Of a stretch of 23,003 bases of DNA, positions 1-7,231 are shown one piece after another. The notes beneath the pieces were generated by a model. It made no database searches and was not told the DNA's origin. It worked only from the letters and a program-made list of their open reading frames with translations. A program made the position numbers and the translations under genes. Every line of letters starts with the position of its first letter. Position 1 is the first letter of the stretch. Source of the stretch: a virus; the IMG/VR virus record IMGVR_UViG_3300002514_000097, positions 10,198 to 33,200 of that record, one strand, 5' to 3'.

Positions 1-1
1 A

Positions 2-964
2 ATTACTGAATATTCATCACAAGTAAATCAATTCAATATAAGAGAAAACCTTTTAAATCTAAAAGGACATTCGACAAGTTCAAACTTATCACAAACGGAA
101 TTGAATGCCAATCTTGGTGGATTAGTATCACTTGCTAAAGATTATGGTAGTGAAGCTGGAAGTGGTGGTAGAGTAACTTATTATACGGGTTCATTTACTT
201 TAACAGCAGGTCAGCAAGTTTACGATTTGAGTGATTCATCAACTGTATCATTTGAAAGTGGTACGCCTGGAACTGATAATATAGAGGTAAAAAAAGTTTT
301 ACATTTTGCACCACCTGCAATGACACGATATTTTGACCCATTCGTGGGAAGTGGTGTTAGTTCAGACCAAATGTTAGATACGTTTGGATTTGGTAATTAT
401 TCACCAGGTGTAACATTTATGATGCAACCTCTTTATGATGACTTACTTAGAGTTCAAGCAATTGAATTTAATGATATGATGAGAAAATCACAATACGGAT
501 TTCACATACAAAATAATAGAATACGAATATTTCCACAACCGTTAACTGCAGACAATGGTAATAAAATTCATTTTCATTATATTAAATTGGAAGATAGAAG
601 TAATCCAATAGTGTCATATGGTATTTCAGATTTCTCAAATGCACCGTTTGATAGAATTATATACAAACAGATAAATCACGTTGGGAAGAGGTGGATACAG
701 AAATACACGTTAGCATTGGCAAAAGAAATGTTAGGCGCAGTACGAGCTAAGTTTTCATCAATACCAATACCAAACGCAGATGTTACATTAGACGGTTCGG
801 ATTTGAGAGCAGAAGCTGCAACTGAAAAAGAAATTTTAATAACTGAATTGAGAGAAAATTTAGAAGCAACATCAAGAAAGGCATTACTCCAAGCTCAACA
901 AGAAGAGTCTGATGCAATGGAATCAACATTAAATAAAGTACCAAGAGCAATTTATATAGGATAA
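2..964 (+). CDS. 13: Neck protein, T4 gp13-like (5' partial)
   Basis: Head-tail connector (neck) protein that with gp14 closes the filled T4-type head and accepts the tail. The frame is open from base 2 with no stop, so the start lies outside the window. A TTG at 101 is the first possible start inside, but the residues before it read as ordinary protein, so I do not use it. The C-terminal part (from about base 680) matches my memory of T4 gp13: KRWIQKYTLALAKEMLG resembles T4 NRWVKDYATALAKELNG, followed by a V-T-L-D-G-x-x-L motif, an acidic helix rich in E-K-E, and a final hydrophobic-G end. It is followed after 4 nt by the gp14-like gene, the same order as in T4. The match is from memory, not from a search. 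Confidence 0.85.
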   Translation: MTEYSSQVNQFNIRENLLNLKGHSTSSNLSQTELNANLGGLVSLAKDYGSEAGSGGRVTYYTGSFTLTAGQQVYDLSDSSTVSFESGTPGTDNIEVKKVLHFAPPAMTRYFDPFVGSGVSSDQMLDTFGFGNYSPGVTFMMQPLYDDLLRVQAIEFNDMMRKSQYGFHIQNNRIRIFPQPLTADNGNKIHFHYIKLEDRSNPIVSYGISDFSNAPFDRIIYKQINHVGKRWIQKYTLALAKEMLGAVRAKFSSIPIPNADVTLDGSDLRAEAATEKEILITELRENLEATSRKALLQAQQEESDAMESTLNKVPRAIYIG

Positions 965-968
965 GAAA

Positions 969-1496
969 ATGGCATTATTTGGTGGACATAGAGATGCATC
1001 GTTATTTAGACACGTAAATAAAGAACTAATTAATGATATAATCGATACTGAAATTTATTATTACAAGGTGATAATAGACGAGAGTAATATTAACCTTTAT
1101 GGTGAAGGTAAAGATAAGGTATATTACAACCCAGTTAAAATGCCATCATTAATCACAAGGAACGAGTCTGAAGAAACATTTGACGAGTTTGGTACATCAT
1201 ATAACAGAACAGTAACCTTTGCATTCCTACGAGATACATTGGTGGATAAAAATATATTTCCAGAAATTGGTGATGTAATTGAATGGAATGATGAACACCA
1301 CATAGTAGATTCAGATTTAGAAAATCAATTCTTTGCAGGTAAAAATCCAGATACTTGGGATGGTGGTGATACACAAGGATATAATGTATCAATAACAGTA
1401 TCAACTCACGTTGCAAGAAGAAGTCAGTTAAAACTAAAAGATGACTTTAGAGTTGGTATCAACAAAGATAATAACGATTTACCAATGGGAATATAA
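969..1496 (+). CDS. 14: Neck protein, T4 gp14-like
   Basis: Probable second neck protein, partner of gp13 at the head-tail joint. It has 175 residues, shorter than T4 gp14 (about 256). Family-like features are an aromatic stretch IYYYKV near residue 30 followed by N-x-Y-G-E, a central mixed alpha/beta part, and the motif EIGDVIEWNDEHHIVD near residues 100-115, like the 'P-K-E-G-D-L-I-Y-F...F-E-I' part of gp14. The start ATG lies 4 nt after the upstream stop with only a weak purine leader (ATAAGAAA), so it is probably translated by coupling. Position between gp13 and gp15 homologues supports the call. Sequence similarity alone would leave some doubt. Confidence 0.78.
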   Translation: MALFGGHRDASLFRHVNKELINDIIDTEIYYYKVIIDESNINLYGEGKDKVYYNPVKMPSLITRNESEETFDEFGTSYNRTVTFAFLRDTLVDKNIFPEIGDVIEWNDEHHIVDSDLENQFFAGKNPDTWDGGDTQGYNVSITVSTHVARRSQLKLKDDFRVGINKDNNDLPMGI

Positions 1497-1497
1497 T

Positions 1498-2301
1498 ATG
1501 GCTAGGAAATTTAGAATTGATAGAGATGATAAAGTTGATTTGAAAAGAACCCAAAGTTCATTTTCAGATGACCCCAAGTTGAACAAAGCTAAACAAATAA
1601 GTAGAAAAAATGATGATGTAAAAAATCTTTCAGTTGGAATATATGATATTGATTTAGCATTCAAAGATTTTTTAGAGAAGGATGTTAAACCAACAATAAA
1701 AGAAGATGGTAAATTCATAACTGTTCCAGTTTTATATGCATCACCAGAAAATTGGGTATCTGCTCAAAAACAAGGGTATATAAGAGATAAGAATGGTAAG
1801 ATAATTACACCACTAATAACTTTCAAAAGAAATTCATTAGATGTAAATACAGATTTAGCAAAACTAAAAGTTCTAACAGACGAAGATACATCACGAGTAT
1901 TTGTAAAGAAATATAGTCAAGAAAATAAGTACGATGCATTCTCACAACTAATAGACCAAAAACCAGTACAAGAGCGATATGTAGTTGATACACCTGATTA
2001 TGTAAATATATCATATGATGTAATTATTTGGTGTGATTTTATGCAAGACTTAAATAAATTAGTAGAACAAGTAATATACTTTCAAGGTAAGTGTTTCGGT
2101 CAGAGATATAAATTTGAAATTAGAGGGGAATCTTATTCTTTTGAAACAACAAATGGCGTTGGTGAAGAACGAATAGTACGGAGTAATGTAACCCTAACCG
2201 CAAAAGCATATCTCATACCAGAACACGTAGGTCGAACCATAAATACTCAAAAAGCTTTTGGTTTTTCAAAAGTGGTGTATAAAACTAAATTAGATACATA
2301 G
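1498..2301 (+). CDS. 15: Tail terminator / sheath stabiliser, T4 gp15-like
   Basis: Probable tail completion protein that caps the finished tube and sheath and binds the neck. I choose the ATG at 1498 (267 aa), one base after the gp14 stop at 1496. The longer frame from 1441 would overlap gp14 by 56 nt and has no ribosome site. T4 gp15 is 272 aa, so the length fits. Features shared with gp15 as I recall it are an N-terminal F-I-T-V-P-V-x-Y-A-S strand (T4: F-I-R-V-P-I-T-Y-A-S) and a late V-x-I-S-Y-D-V-I-I-W-C-D-F-M-Q-D-L-N-K-L-V-E-Q segment, the counterpart of 'YELSIFTRYEDDMFQIVEQ'. Gene order 13-14-15 supports this strongly. T4 gp3 is a related tail terminator, but the position argues for gp15. 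Confidence 0.82.
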   Translation: MARKFRIDRDDKVDLKRTQSSFSDDPKLNKAKQISRKNDDVKNLSVGIYDIDLAFKDFLEKDVKPTIKEDGKFITVPVLYASPENWVSAQKQGYIRDKNGKIITPLITFKRNSLDVNTDLAKLKVLTDEDTSRVFVKKYSQENKYDAFSQLIDQKPVQERYVVDTPDYVNISYDVIIWCDFMQDLNKLVEQVIYFQGKCFGQRYKFEIRGESYSFETTNGVGEERIVRSNVTLTAKAYLIPEHVGRTINTQKAFGFSKVVYKTKLDT

Positions 2302-2320
2302 TTTTTGAAAAATATTTACA

Positions 2321-2328
2321 TATTTATA
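2321..2328 (+). promoter_or_regulatory. Putative late promoter element TATTTATA
   Basis: TATTTATA lies 42 nt before the ATG at 2363. The same octamer sits 38-47 nt before four other structural genes (2731, 5290, 5910, 7033). It is the reverse complement of the T4 late promoter box TATAAATA. That it works on this strand is inferred from its repeated position. No consistent -35 element precedes the five copies. Confidence 0.5.
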
Positions 2329-2362
2329 TAAAGTGATTATTTAACCATATAAATATAATAAA

Positions 2363-2662
2363 ATGGCAGAAGTACAAAAAGTTTCAGAAACACAAGTTAT
2401 CAAGTTTGAAGAATTAGAAATTCAAAAAATCCAAAAATTTAAAGACGATTTTTCAGAAATTACCGCTAGATTAGGTGAAGTGGAAATTGAGATTACTTTA
2501 TTAAATTCCCAATTTAAACATATCGATGGCATTAAACAGAGTCTCAAAGAAAAATATATCAAACTAAGAGAGTCAGAAGTTGAATTAGCCGCAGAGTTAA
2601 GACAGAAGTATGGTGAGGGTGAATTTGATATTGATTCAGGTGTATTCACTCCTAAGAAATAA
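2363..2662 (+). CDS. Small coiled-coil protein, unknown function
   Basis: A 99-residue protein I do not recognise. It is almost entirely charged alpha helix with hydrophobic residues at heptad spacing (residues about 10-85), so a coiled coil is likely. There is no signal peptide or membrane segment. It sits between the tail terminator and the tail sheath genes, with its own TATTTATA element at 2321 but no SD; the leader is only A/T. Placement in a late structural block suggests a minor virion component or an assembly factor. It begins M-A-E like the sheath gene that follows, but I do not read that as homology. Confidence 0.75.
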   Translation: MAEVQKVSETQVIKFEELEIQKIQKFKDDFSEITARLGEVEIEITLLNSQFKHIDGIKQSLKEKYIKLRESEVELAAELRQKYGEGEFDIDSGVFTPKK

Positions 2663-2687
2663 ATATATCGTTTTGAATTTTTAGAGG

Positions 2688-2695
2688 TATTTATA
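2688..2695 (+). promoter_or_regulatory. Putative late promoter element TATTTATA
   Basis: Second copy of the octamer, 43 nt before the sheath ATG at 2731. It is followed by an AT-rich leader and a good ribosome site AGGAG at 2720-2724. Having its own promoter fits the high demand for sheath protein. Confidence 0.5.
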
Positions 2696-2730
2696 AACAT
2701 ATAAACCATAGAAATTAATAGGAGAAATAA

Positions 2731-5190
2731 ATGGCAGAAAGAATAGTAAGTCCAGGTGTATTTACACGAGAAAAGGACTTGTCATTTTTACCACAAGGAA
2801 TAGGAGAGATTGGAGCAGTACTAATAGGTCAAACAATAAAAGGGCCTGCATTCGTTCCAACTAAAGTTGATTCATTTCAAGACTTTCAACAACAGTTCGG
2901 TGGATTGACAGAAGAATCATATTTACCATATACCGCACAAGCATATTTAGAAGATGCAGGAACGGCAACAATCATTAGAGTATTAGGCGCAAGTGGATAT
3001 ACATTGGAATGTCCCGTTGCATTAACAATTTCATCTTCACAAGGACAAAGACTAGCAGGAATAATTCACCCGACAGTTAATGTAACATCTGATGTAGATG
3101 TGTTTTGTCAGACACAGCTTTCACAGCCTGGTGTGATAGGTGTTAAGAACCAACCAGCATCTGGGTCAAACTTTGGACTACTATTATCTGGGTCAACTAT
3201 AACTAAAACCGCGTATACAACATCGTTAGACCCAACAAGTGTTAATTACTGGACTAAAATATTTGGATATTCACCCAAAGGTGCGGAACAAGGATATATA
3301 TATACAAACTTCCAAACGTACCAATCATCCTCATTCTCCGCCGCAACAACAACACAAAACGTGTATACGACTACTAGTATAGCTACAGTTAGTACAGCAT
3401 CTTGGACAACTAAAGATATCGATTATAGTAAAGCATATACTGCAGCAAGTACACCATACATAACATCACAGAAAGTTGGTGGAAATGTTACTAATTTATT
3501 TAAGTTCCATACACTTTCACATGGTACTGCAACAAACTACGAGTTTAAAATCGGTATTAGAGACATTAAAGCAGCAGGAACAGTAGCAGGTTCGGAATAT
3601 GGTTCATTTACAGTTTTACTTAGAAGAGTTGACCAAGACAAACCGGTAGCTAGAAAAGGTAGTCCATTTGTAGGTGTAACCGATTCAGATATTCAACCAA
3701 ATCTTGTAGAAGTATGGCAGAATGTTAATTTAGACCCAGACTCACCAAATTATATCGCAAGAGTAATTGGTGATGAATACATTACAGTTGACGCTGATGG
3801 TAAACTTACATACAATGGTGATTATAAAAACAATTCTAAAAATATTAGAGTTGAAATGACAAGCCTTGTTACTAATAAAGCGGTAGAAACATCACTTGTA
3901 CCATTTGGATTTGCCGCATTAGTAAATCCATATGGACCAGACCTTACACCACCAAACCCAACTTATGTAAGTAACCAACAAATAAATGATAATTTTAACG
4001 CTAAAAAGTATTGGGGATATGATTTCAGTTTTACAAAAACTGATAATCTTGAGTTCTTAATGCCAACCCCCGACTCCGATAGTTCACCAGGTACAGTTGG
4101 TTCAGCATTCTACTTAGGGGATTATTCCCAAGAAGCGGGTTATAATTGGCCATCATCCACAAACCCATATAGTGGTTCAATAGATTTAACAACAAATACT
4201 GGAATACAATCTAAAAAATTCTTAGTACCATTCCAAGGTGGGTTTGATGGATATAAACCACATAGAATTGTATATGTTGGTTCAAGTATAATCGAAGGAA
4301 ATACACAAGGATGGGATTGTTCATCTGCAACTGCCGATGGAACGGTGGCATTTAGAAAAGCAATTAACGCAATATCAAATCCAGATGAGTTTGATATTAA
4401 TATGTTAGTAATACCAGGACTTATCCATAGACTACATTCATCAGTAACAACATTCGCTAAAGATATGTGCGAAGATAGACAAGACGCGTTCTTTGTAATG
4501 GATGCATCAACTAAGGGTGACAGTATTTCAGTCGCAAAAACAGCTGTTGAAGCATTTGATTCAAATTACGTAGCAACATACTATCCTTGGGTTAAGATTT
4601 TAGACTCAGATAAAAATAAACCAGTATGGGTGCCGCCATCGGTAGTATTACCAGGTGTTATCGCATTTAACGATAGTGTAGCCGCAGAATGGTTTGCGCC
4701 TGCAGGATTAAATCGTGGTGGTTTAACGAATGTTATTAAAGCAGAAACAAGATTAACAAGAACTGAAAGAGATGATTTATACGAAGGTAGAGTTAATCCA
4801 ATAGCAACATTCCCAGGGCAAGGTGTAACGGTGTTTGGACAGAAAACATTACAAGCCAAACCATCGGCATTAGATAGAATCAACGTAAGAAGATTATTGA
4901 TAGCAGTTAAGAAATTCATTGCATCATCTACTCGTTACTTGGTGTTCGAACAAAATTCATCAGCAACAAGAAACAGATTCTTATCAATTGTCAATCCTTA
5001 TTTAGAATCAATCCAACAACGACAAGGATTATATGCATTTAAGGTGGTGATGGATGAATCGAACAATACACCAGACATAATAGATAGAAATATCTTACTT
5101 GGTGAGATATACTTACAACCAACGAAAACAGCTGAGTTTATTGTTCTTGACTTTAACATATTACCAACTGGAGCAGCATTTCCAGAATAA
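2731..5190 (+). CDS. 18: Tail sheath protein, T4 gp18-like
   Basis: Contractile tail sheath subunit of 819 residues, against 659 in T4. The N-terminus (SPGVFTREKDLS, then GAVLIGQTIKGPAFVPTKV and YTAQAYLEDAGTATIIRVLG, residues about 7-85) is a classic sheath start. The C-terminal domain (about 640-819) is the conserved core: PGVIAFNDSVAAEWFAPAG, then GLTNV, LNPIATFPGQG-like and RLLIAVKKFIASSTRYLVFE elements, and a final ILLGEIYLQPTKTAEFIVLDF strand pair that links neighbouring subunits. The extra length lies in the variable middle (about 130-480), Ser/Thr-rich and probably exposed on the tail surface. It has a strong SD AGGAG 6 nt before the ATG, its own late promoter element, and a terminator just after. 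Confidence 0.96.
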   Translation: MAERIVSPGVFTREKDLSFLPQGIGEIGAVLIGQTIKGPAFVPTKVDSFQDFQQQFGGLTEESYLPYTAQAYLEDAGTATIIRVLGASGYTLECPVALTISSSQGQRLAGIIHPTVNVTSDVDVFCQTQLSQPGVIGVKNQPASGSNFGLLLSGSTITKTAYTTSLDPTSVNYWTKIFGYSPKGAEQGYIYTNFQTYQSSSFSAATTTQNVYTTTSIATVSTASWTTKDIDYSKAYTAASTPYITSQKVGGNVTNLFKFHTLSHGTATNYEFKIGIRDIKAAGTVAGSEYGSFTVLLRRVDQDKPVARKGSPFVGVTDSDIQPNLVEVWQNVNLDPDSPNYIARVIGDEYITVDADGKLTYNGDYKNNSKNIRVEMTSLVTNKAVETSLVPFGFAALVNPYGPDLTPPNPTYVSNQQINDNFNAKKYWGYDFSFTKTDNLEFLMPTPDSDSSPGTVGSAFYLGDYSQEAGYNWPSSTNPYSGSIDLTTNTGIQSKKFLVPFQGGFDGYKPHRIVYVGSSIIEGNTQGWDCSSATADGTVAFRKAINAISNPDEFDINMLVIPGLIHRLHSSVTTFAKDMCEDRQDAFFVMDASTKGDSISVAKTAVEAFDSNYVATYYPWVKILDSDKNKPVWVPPSVVLPGVIAFNDSVAAEWFAPAGLNRGGLTNVIKAETRLTRTERDDLYEGRVNPIATFPGQGVTVFGQKTLQAKPSALDRINVRRLLIAVKKFIASSTRYLVFEQNSSATRNRFLSIVNPYLESIQQRQGLYAFKVVMDESNNTPDIIDRNILLGEIYLQPTKTAEFIVLDFNILPTGAAFPE

Positions 5191-5203
5191 TATATAAGTA
5201 TTT

Positions 5204-5239
5204 AACCTCTCTTTAATTAGAGGGGTTGAATATTTTTTT
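5204..5239 (+). terminator. Rho-independent terminator after sheath gene
   Basis: AACCTCTC (5204-5211) pairs with GAGGGGTT (5220-5227) over 8 bp with one G-T wobble and an 8-nt loop. Seven T follow at 5233-5239, five bases past the stem. It lies 14 nt after the sheath stop, so it should limit readthrough into the tube gene. Confidence 0.8.
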
Positions 5240-5248
5240 AAATGATAA

Positions 5249-5256
5249 TATTTATA
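5249..5256 (+). promoter_or_regulatory. Putative late promoter element TATTTATA
   Basis: Third copy, 41 nt before the tube ATG at 5290 and just after the sheath terminator. A terminator followed at once by a promoter-like box supports independent transcription of the tube gene. Confidence 0.52.
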
Positions 5257-5289
5257 ATAAAGAATAGAAACAACAATGGAGAAATATAA

Positions 5290-5781
5290 ATGGCACAATT
5301 AATAACCCCGAATGAAATAATGTTTACATCGTTTGAACCTAAACAAGCGAATAGGTTCATCATGTATATAGAGGGTATACCCGCATATTTAATAAAATCG
5401 GCTAACAGACCAAACTACTCAGCTGGAAAAGTAACTATTGACCATGTAAATGTATCCCGATACGTAAAAGGGAAAAGTACTTGGGCAGATGTAACAATTT
5501 CACTTTATGACCCAGTAGTTCCTTCAGCAGCACAAGCAGTAATGGAGTGGGTAAGACTACACCACGAATCAGTAACAGGTCGAGATGGATATTCTGATTT
5601 TTACAAAAAGGACATAACATTTAACAGTTTAGGTCCAGTTGGTGATAAGGTAGAGGAATGGACATTGAAAGGTTCATTCATAACAGGTGCAACATTTTCT
5701 GATATGGATTATGGTACAGCAGATACAGCAGCAACAGTAGACCTTACATTATCATACGATTACGCCATTCTACAATACTAA
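5290..5781 (+). CDS. 19: Tail tube protein, T4 gp19-like
   Basis: Tail tube subunit, 163 residues, the same length as T4 gp19. It forms the inner hexameric rings through which DNA passes. Recognisable features are ANRFIMYIEGIPAYLIKSANRP at residues 20-41 (a tube beta-strand ending in the K-x-x-x-R-P turn), VTISLYDPVVPSAAQAVMEW at about 68-87, and a C-terminal strand pair EEWTLKGSFIT...DLTLSYDYAIL. SD GGAGA lies 7 nt before the ATG. The gene is isolated by terminators on both sides and has its own TATTTATA element, matching the need for many copies. Directly following the sheath gene is the usual order. Confidence 0.95.
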   Translation: MAQLITPNEIMFTSFEPKQANRFIMYIEGIPAYLIKSANRPNYSAGKVTIDHVNVSRYVKGKSTWADVTISLYDPVVPSAAQAVMEWVRLHHESVTGRDGYSDFYKKDITFNSLGPVGDKVEEWTLKGSFITGATFSDMDYGTADTAATVDLTLSYDYAILQY

Positions 5782-5812
5782 ATTCAAATTGATTAAATAT
5801 AAATTGAAAGTT

Positions 5813-5845
5813 AAAACCCCAACCTTATGTTGGGGTTTTTGTTTT
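5813..5845 (+). terminator. Rho-independent terminator after tube gene
   Basis: AAAACCCCAAC (5813-5823) and GTTGGGGTTTT (5829-5839) form a perfect 11-bp stem with a CTTAT loop, followed by TGTTTT. This is the strongest terminator in the window. Both arms contain A/T runs, so it could also act on the opposite strand. Confidence 0.9.
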
Positions 5846-5862
5846 ATAAATAAAAATTTTCA

Positions 5863-5870
5863 TATTTATA
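5863..5870 (+). promoter_or_regulatory. Putative late promoter element TATTTATA
   Basis: Fourth copy, 47 nt before the ATG at 5910 and 18 nt after the tube terminator ends. The following leader carries SD AAGGAG at 5895-5900. Confidence 0.5.
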
Positions 5871-5909
5871 TATGGTTAACCAATAAGTTTTAAAAAGGAG
5901 AAAATAACT

Positions 5910-6788
5910 ATGAGTAACGAGTTACAAGATGACTACAAAAGTCCAGTGTCCAATGAAGAAATGGTTCGTATCGCAGCCCAACAATACGAACATAAAAAAG
6001 TATCTGAATATAAATTCCCTACGGAAATCGTAGAATTACCATCCAAAGGGTTAGTTTATTCAATCGATAATCCATTATCAAGTGGTAAAGTTGAAATGAA
6101 GTATATGACTGCCAAGGAGGAAGATATTCTAACTACACAATCATACATCAAAGATGGTAGTGTTTTAGATAGACTATTAAAATCATTAATTATAAGTAAT
6201 GGAGATGGCCATCATATTAAGTATGATGATTTAGTAGTGGGTGATAAAAATGCAATAATGATTGCGGCACGGATATTAGGGTATGGTAAAGATTATAAAG
6301 TAAATATAAACGACCCATTCTCTGGTGAAAAACAAGAAGAGGTAATTGATTTAACTGAATTTGAAAATAAACCATATGATGGTTCAAGTCAAGTGGAATT
6401 AAACAAAAATGAATTTGAATTTACATTACCTAATTCTAACAGAGAGATAATTTTCCAATTAATTACAGAATCAAAGGAAAAATACATCAAACGCCAAATA
6501 AAAAATCTAACAAAAGCAAGTAGGAAGTTGGGGGATAAAACATCAAAAGAATTAACAACTCGTTTGAAAACGATGATACTATCCGTTGATGGTGAAACTG
6601 ATAAAAAATATATAAGTAGTTTTGTTGAAAATGAGTTATTCGCAGTAGATTCTCGTGCAATACGAAGTCATGTCAAGGAAGTATCACCCGATATTGATTT
6701 GATGTTTGAATTTGTATCAGAAGAAACTGGGGAAAGGAGGGAAATGTCTATGCCTATGGGCACTAACTTTTTTTGGCCTGAAAGTTGA
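5910..6788 (+). CDS. 26: Baseplate hub / tail assembly chaperone, T4 gp26-like (0-frame product)
   Basis: A 292-residue protein of the T4 baseplate-assembly type (gp26/gp51-like). Signs are KFPTEIVELPSKGLVYSIDN at residues 35-54, a strand-turn VEMKYMTAKEEDILT at 61-75, then VLDRLLKSLI, an ILGYG turn, and a segment near 130-150 where relatives often carry Cys-x-x-Cys but this one has N-D-P-F-S-G-E. It ends ...MPMGTNFFWPES. SD AAGGAG lies 9 nt before the ATG. It lies between the tube and tape measure genes, where other phages encode tail assembly chaperones. A long open frame continues in +1 from the T7 run at 6768, so a frameshifted longer product of about 357 residues is likely (see 6768-6984). 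The exact T4 counterpart (26 or 51) is uncertain. Confidence 0.75.
   Translation: MSNELQDDYKSPVSNEEMVRIAAQQYEHKKVSEYKFPTEIVELPSKGLVYSIDNPLSSGKVEMKYMTAKEEDILTTQSYIKDGSVLDRLLKSLIISNGDGHHIKYDDLVVGDKNAIMIAARILGYGKDYKVNINDPFSGEKQEEVIDLTEFENKPYDGSSQVELNKNEFEFTLPNSNREIIFQLITESKEKYIKRQIKNLTKASRKLGDKTSKELTTRLKTMILSVDGETDKKYISSFVENELFAVDSRAIRSHVKEVSPDIDLMFEFVSEETGERREMSMPMGTNFFWPES
6768..6774 (+). other. Candidate ribosomal frameshift or slippage site (T7 run)
   Basis: Zero-frame codons read AAC TTT TTT TGG CCT GAA AGT TGA. Skipping one T (+1), slipping back two (-2), or losing one U by transcriptional slippage joins the frame to GGC CTG AAA GTT GAT, which stays open to 6984. A perfect SD (AGGAGG, 6735-6740) lies 27 nt upstream inside the gene, followed by three in-frame ATGs (6744, 6750, 6756). 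That distance is too long for the usual stimulatory SD of -1 or +1 sites. Confidence 0.5.
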
Positions 6789-6984
6789 TGACAAACCATT
6801 AATACATAGTCAAATATTTGACTTGATATATCATGGAAATGGAGGTTTCACTTTTTCAGATGTATACAATATGCCGATATGGGCTAGAAAATACTATATC
6901 AAAAAAATTGTTGAATTTAAACAACAAGAACAGAAGTCATATGAGAAACAAGTTAAAAAAACCAAAGGGGGGATTAGAAAATAA
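6775..6984 (+). CDS. Frameshifted C-terminal extension of the chaperone (T-like part)
   Basis: A 69-residue segment in the +1 frame relative to the gp26-like gene. It reads as real protein: PLIHSQIFDLIYHGNGGFTF, then DVYNMPIWARKYYIKKIVEF, then a lysine/glutamine-rich tail. I recall similar H-x-x-I-F...G-G-F...V-Y-x-M-P-I-x-x-R-x-Y-Y-I patterns in small proteins next to gp26-type genes in marine T4-like phages. No ATG, GTG or TTG occurs in this frame between the internal SD and this segment. The only upstream ATG in frame (6706) has no SD and would add a Cys/Leu/Lys-rich stretch that is just the shadow of the other frame. Fusion by frameshift is therefore the simplest reading; a sequencing indel in the T run is the alternative. 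Confidence 0.6.
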   Translation, partial: GLKVDDKPLIHSQIFDLIYHGNGGFTFSDVYNMPIWARKYYIKKIVEFKQQEQKSYEKQVKKTKGGIRK

Positions 6985-6990
6985 TCCCTC
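6968..6990 (+). terminator. Stem-loop at chaperone gene end, weak terminator
   Basis: GGGATTA (6970-6976) pairs with TAATCCC (6982-6988), with G-C and G-T extensions to 6968/6990 and a GAAAA loop. The stop codon TAA (6982-6984) lies in the 3' arm. It is followed by TTACTATTT rather than a clean U run, so termination may be partial. It ends 5 nt before the next TATTTATA box. Confidence 0.4.
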
Positions 6991-6994
6991 TTAC

Positions 6995-7002
6995 TATTTA
7001 TA
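6995..7002 (+). promoter_or_regulatory. Putative late promoter element TATTTATA
   Basis: Fifth copy, 38 nt before the ATG at 7033. I see no further copy before the genes from 7232 to 17233, so this element may drive the whole tape measure and baseplate operon. Confidence 0.5.
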
Positions 7003-7032
7003 TATACATAACAAACTAAAGTGAGGAACACT

Positions 7033-7212
7033 ATGAATTTTTTAAGAAAGTTAATATCACATAAAATTCTTAAATCTATAGAAAAGTTAGCTACTACAGA
7101 CCCCGTACTACGTAAGAAGTTTGACGAATTGGGTAAGGATGCTGATGACTTAGCAAAATTAATTGCAGCATCTAGGGAGCGTAAAAAACATTCTTCCTTA
7201 TATAAAAAATAA
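7033..7212 (+). CDS. Small helical protein before tape measure, unknown
   Basis: A 59-residue protein I do not recognise. The ATG at 7033 has SD GAGG (7023-7026) at 6-nt spacing, so I prefer it to the GTG at 7021, which overlaps that SD. The sequence is amphipathic and basic at the end (RERKKHSSLYKK), with predicted helices around residues 5-22 and 25-50 and no membrane segment. It lies between the chaperone and tape measure genes, 19 nt before the latter, and shares their transcript. Proteins of this size and place may help tape measure folding or cap the tape measure end; that is a guess from position only. Confidence 0.65.
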   Translation: MNFLRKLISHKILKSIEKLATTDPVLRKKFDELGKDADDLAKLIAASRERKKHSSLYKK

Positions 7213-7231
7213 TCAAGTACAGAGATAGTCA

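Noticed and set aside
1441-1497. Upstream start for the gp15-like gene
   Set aside because: It overlaps gp14 by 56 nt and has no ribosome site; the ATG at 1498 abuts the gp14 stop.
2348-2355. Exact T4 late box TATAAATA before the 99-aa gene
   Set aside because: It lies only 8 nt before the ATG, too close for a leader, and does not recur at that place before other genes; the TATTTATA at 2321 fits the shared spacing.
4581-4919. 112-aa minus-strand frame in the sheath gene
   Set aside because: It lies opposite the most conserved part of the sheath protein; no start signal.
5845-5852. TATAAATA after the tube terminator
   Set aside because: It overlaps the U-rich tail of the terminator. It could be a promoter for the gene at 5910, but the TATTTATA at 5863 is shared with four other genes and is preferred.
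6706-6774. Independent gene from ATG 6706 in the +1 frame
   Set aside because: No SD, and the first 23 residues are a shadow of the conserved end of the gp26-like protein; only the part after the T run looks like real protein.
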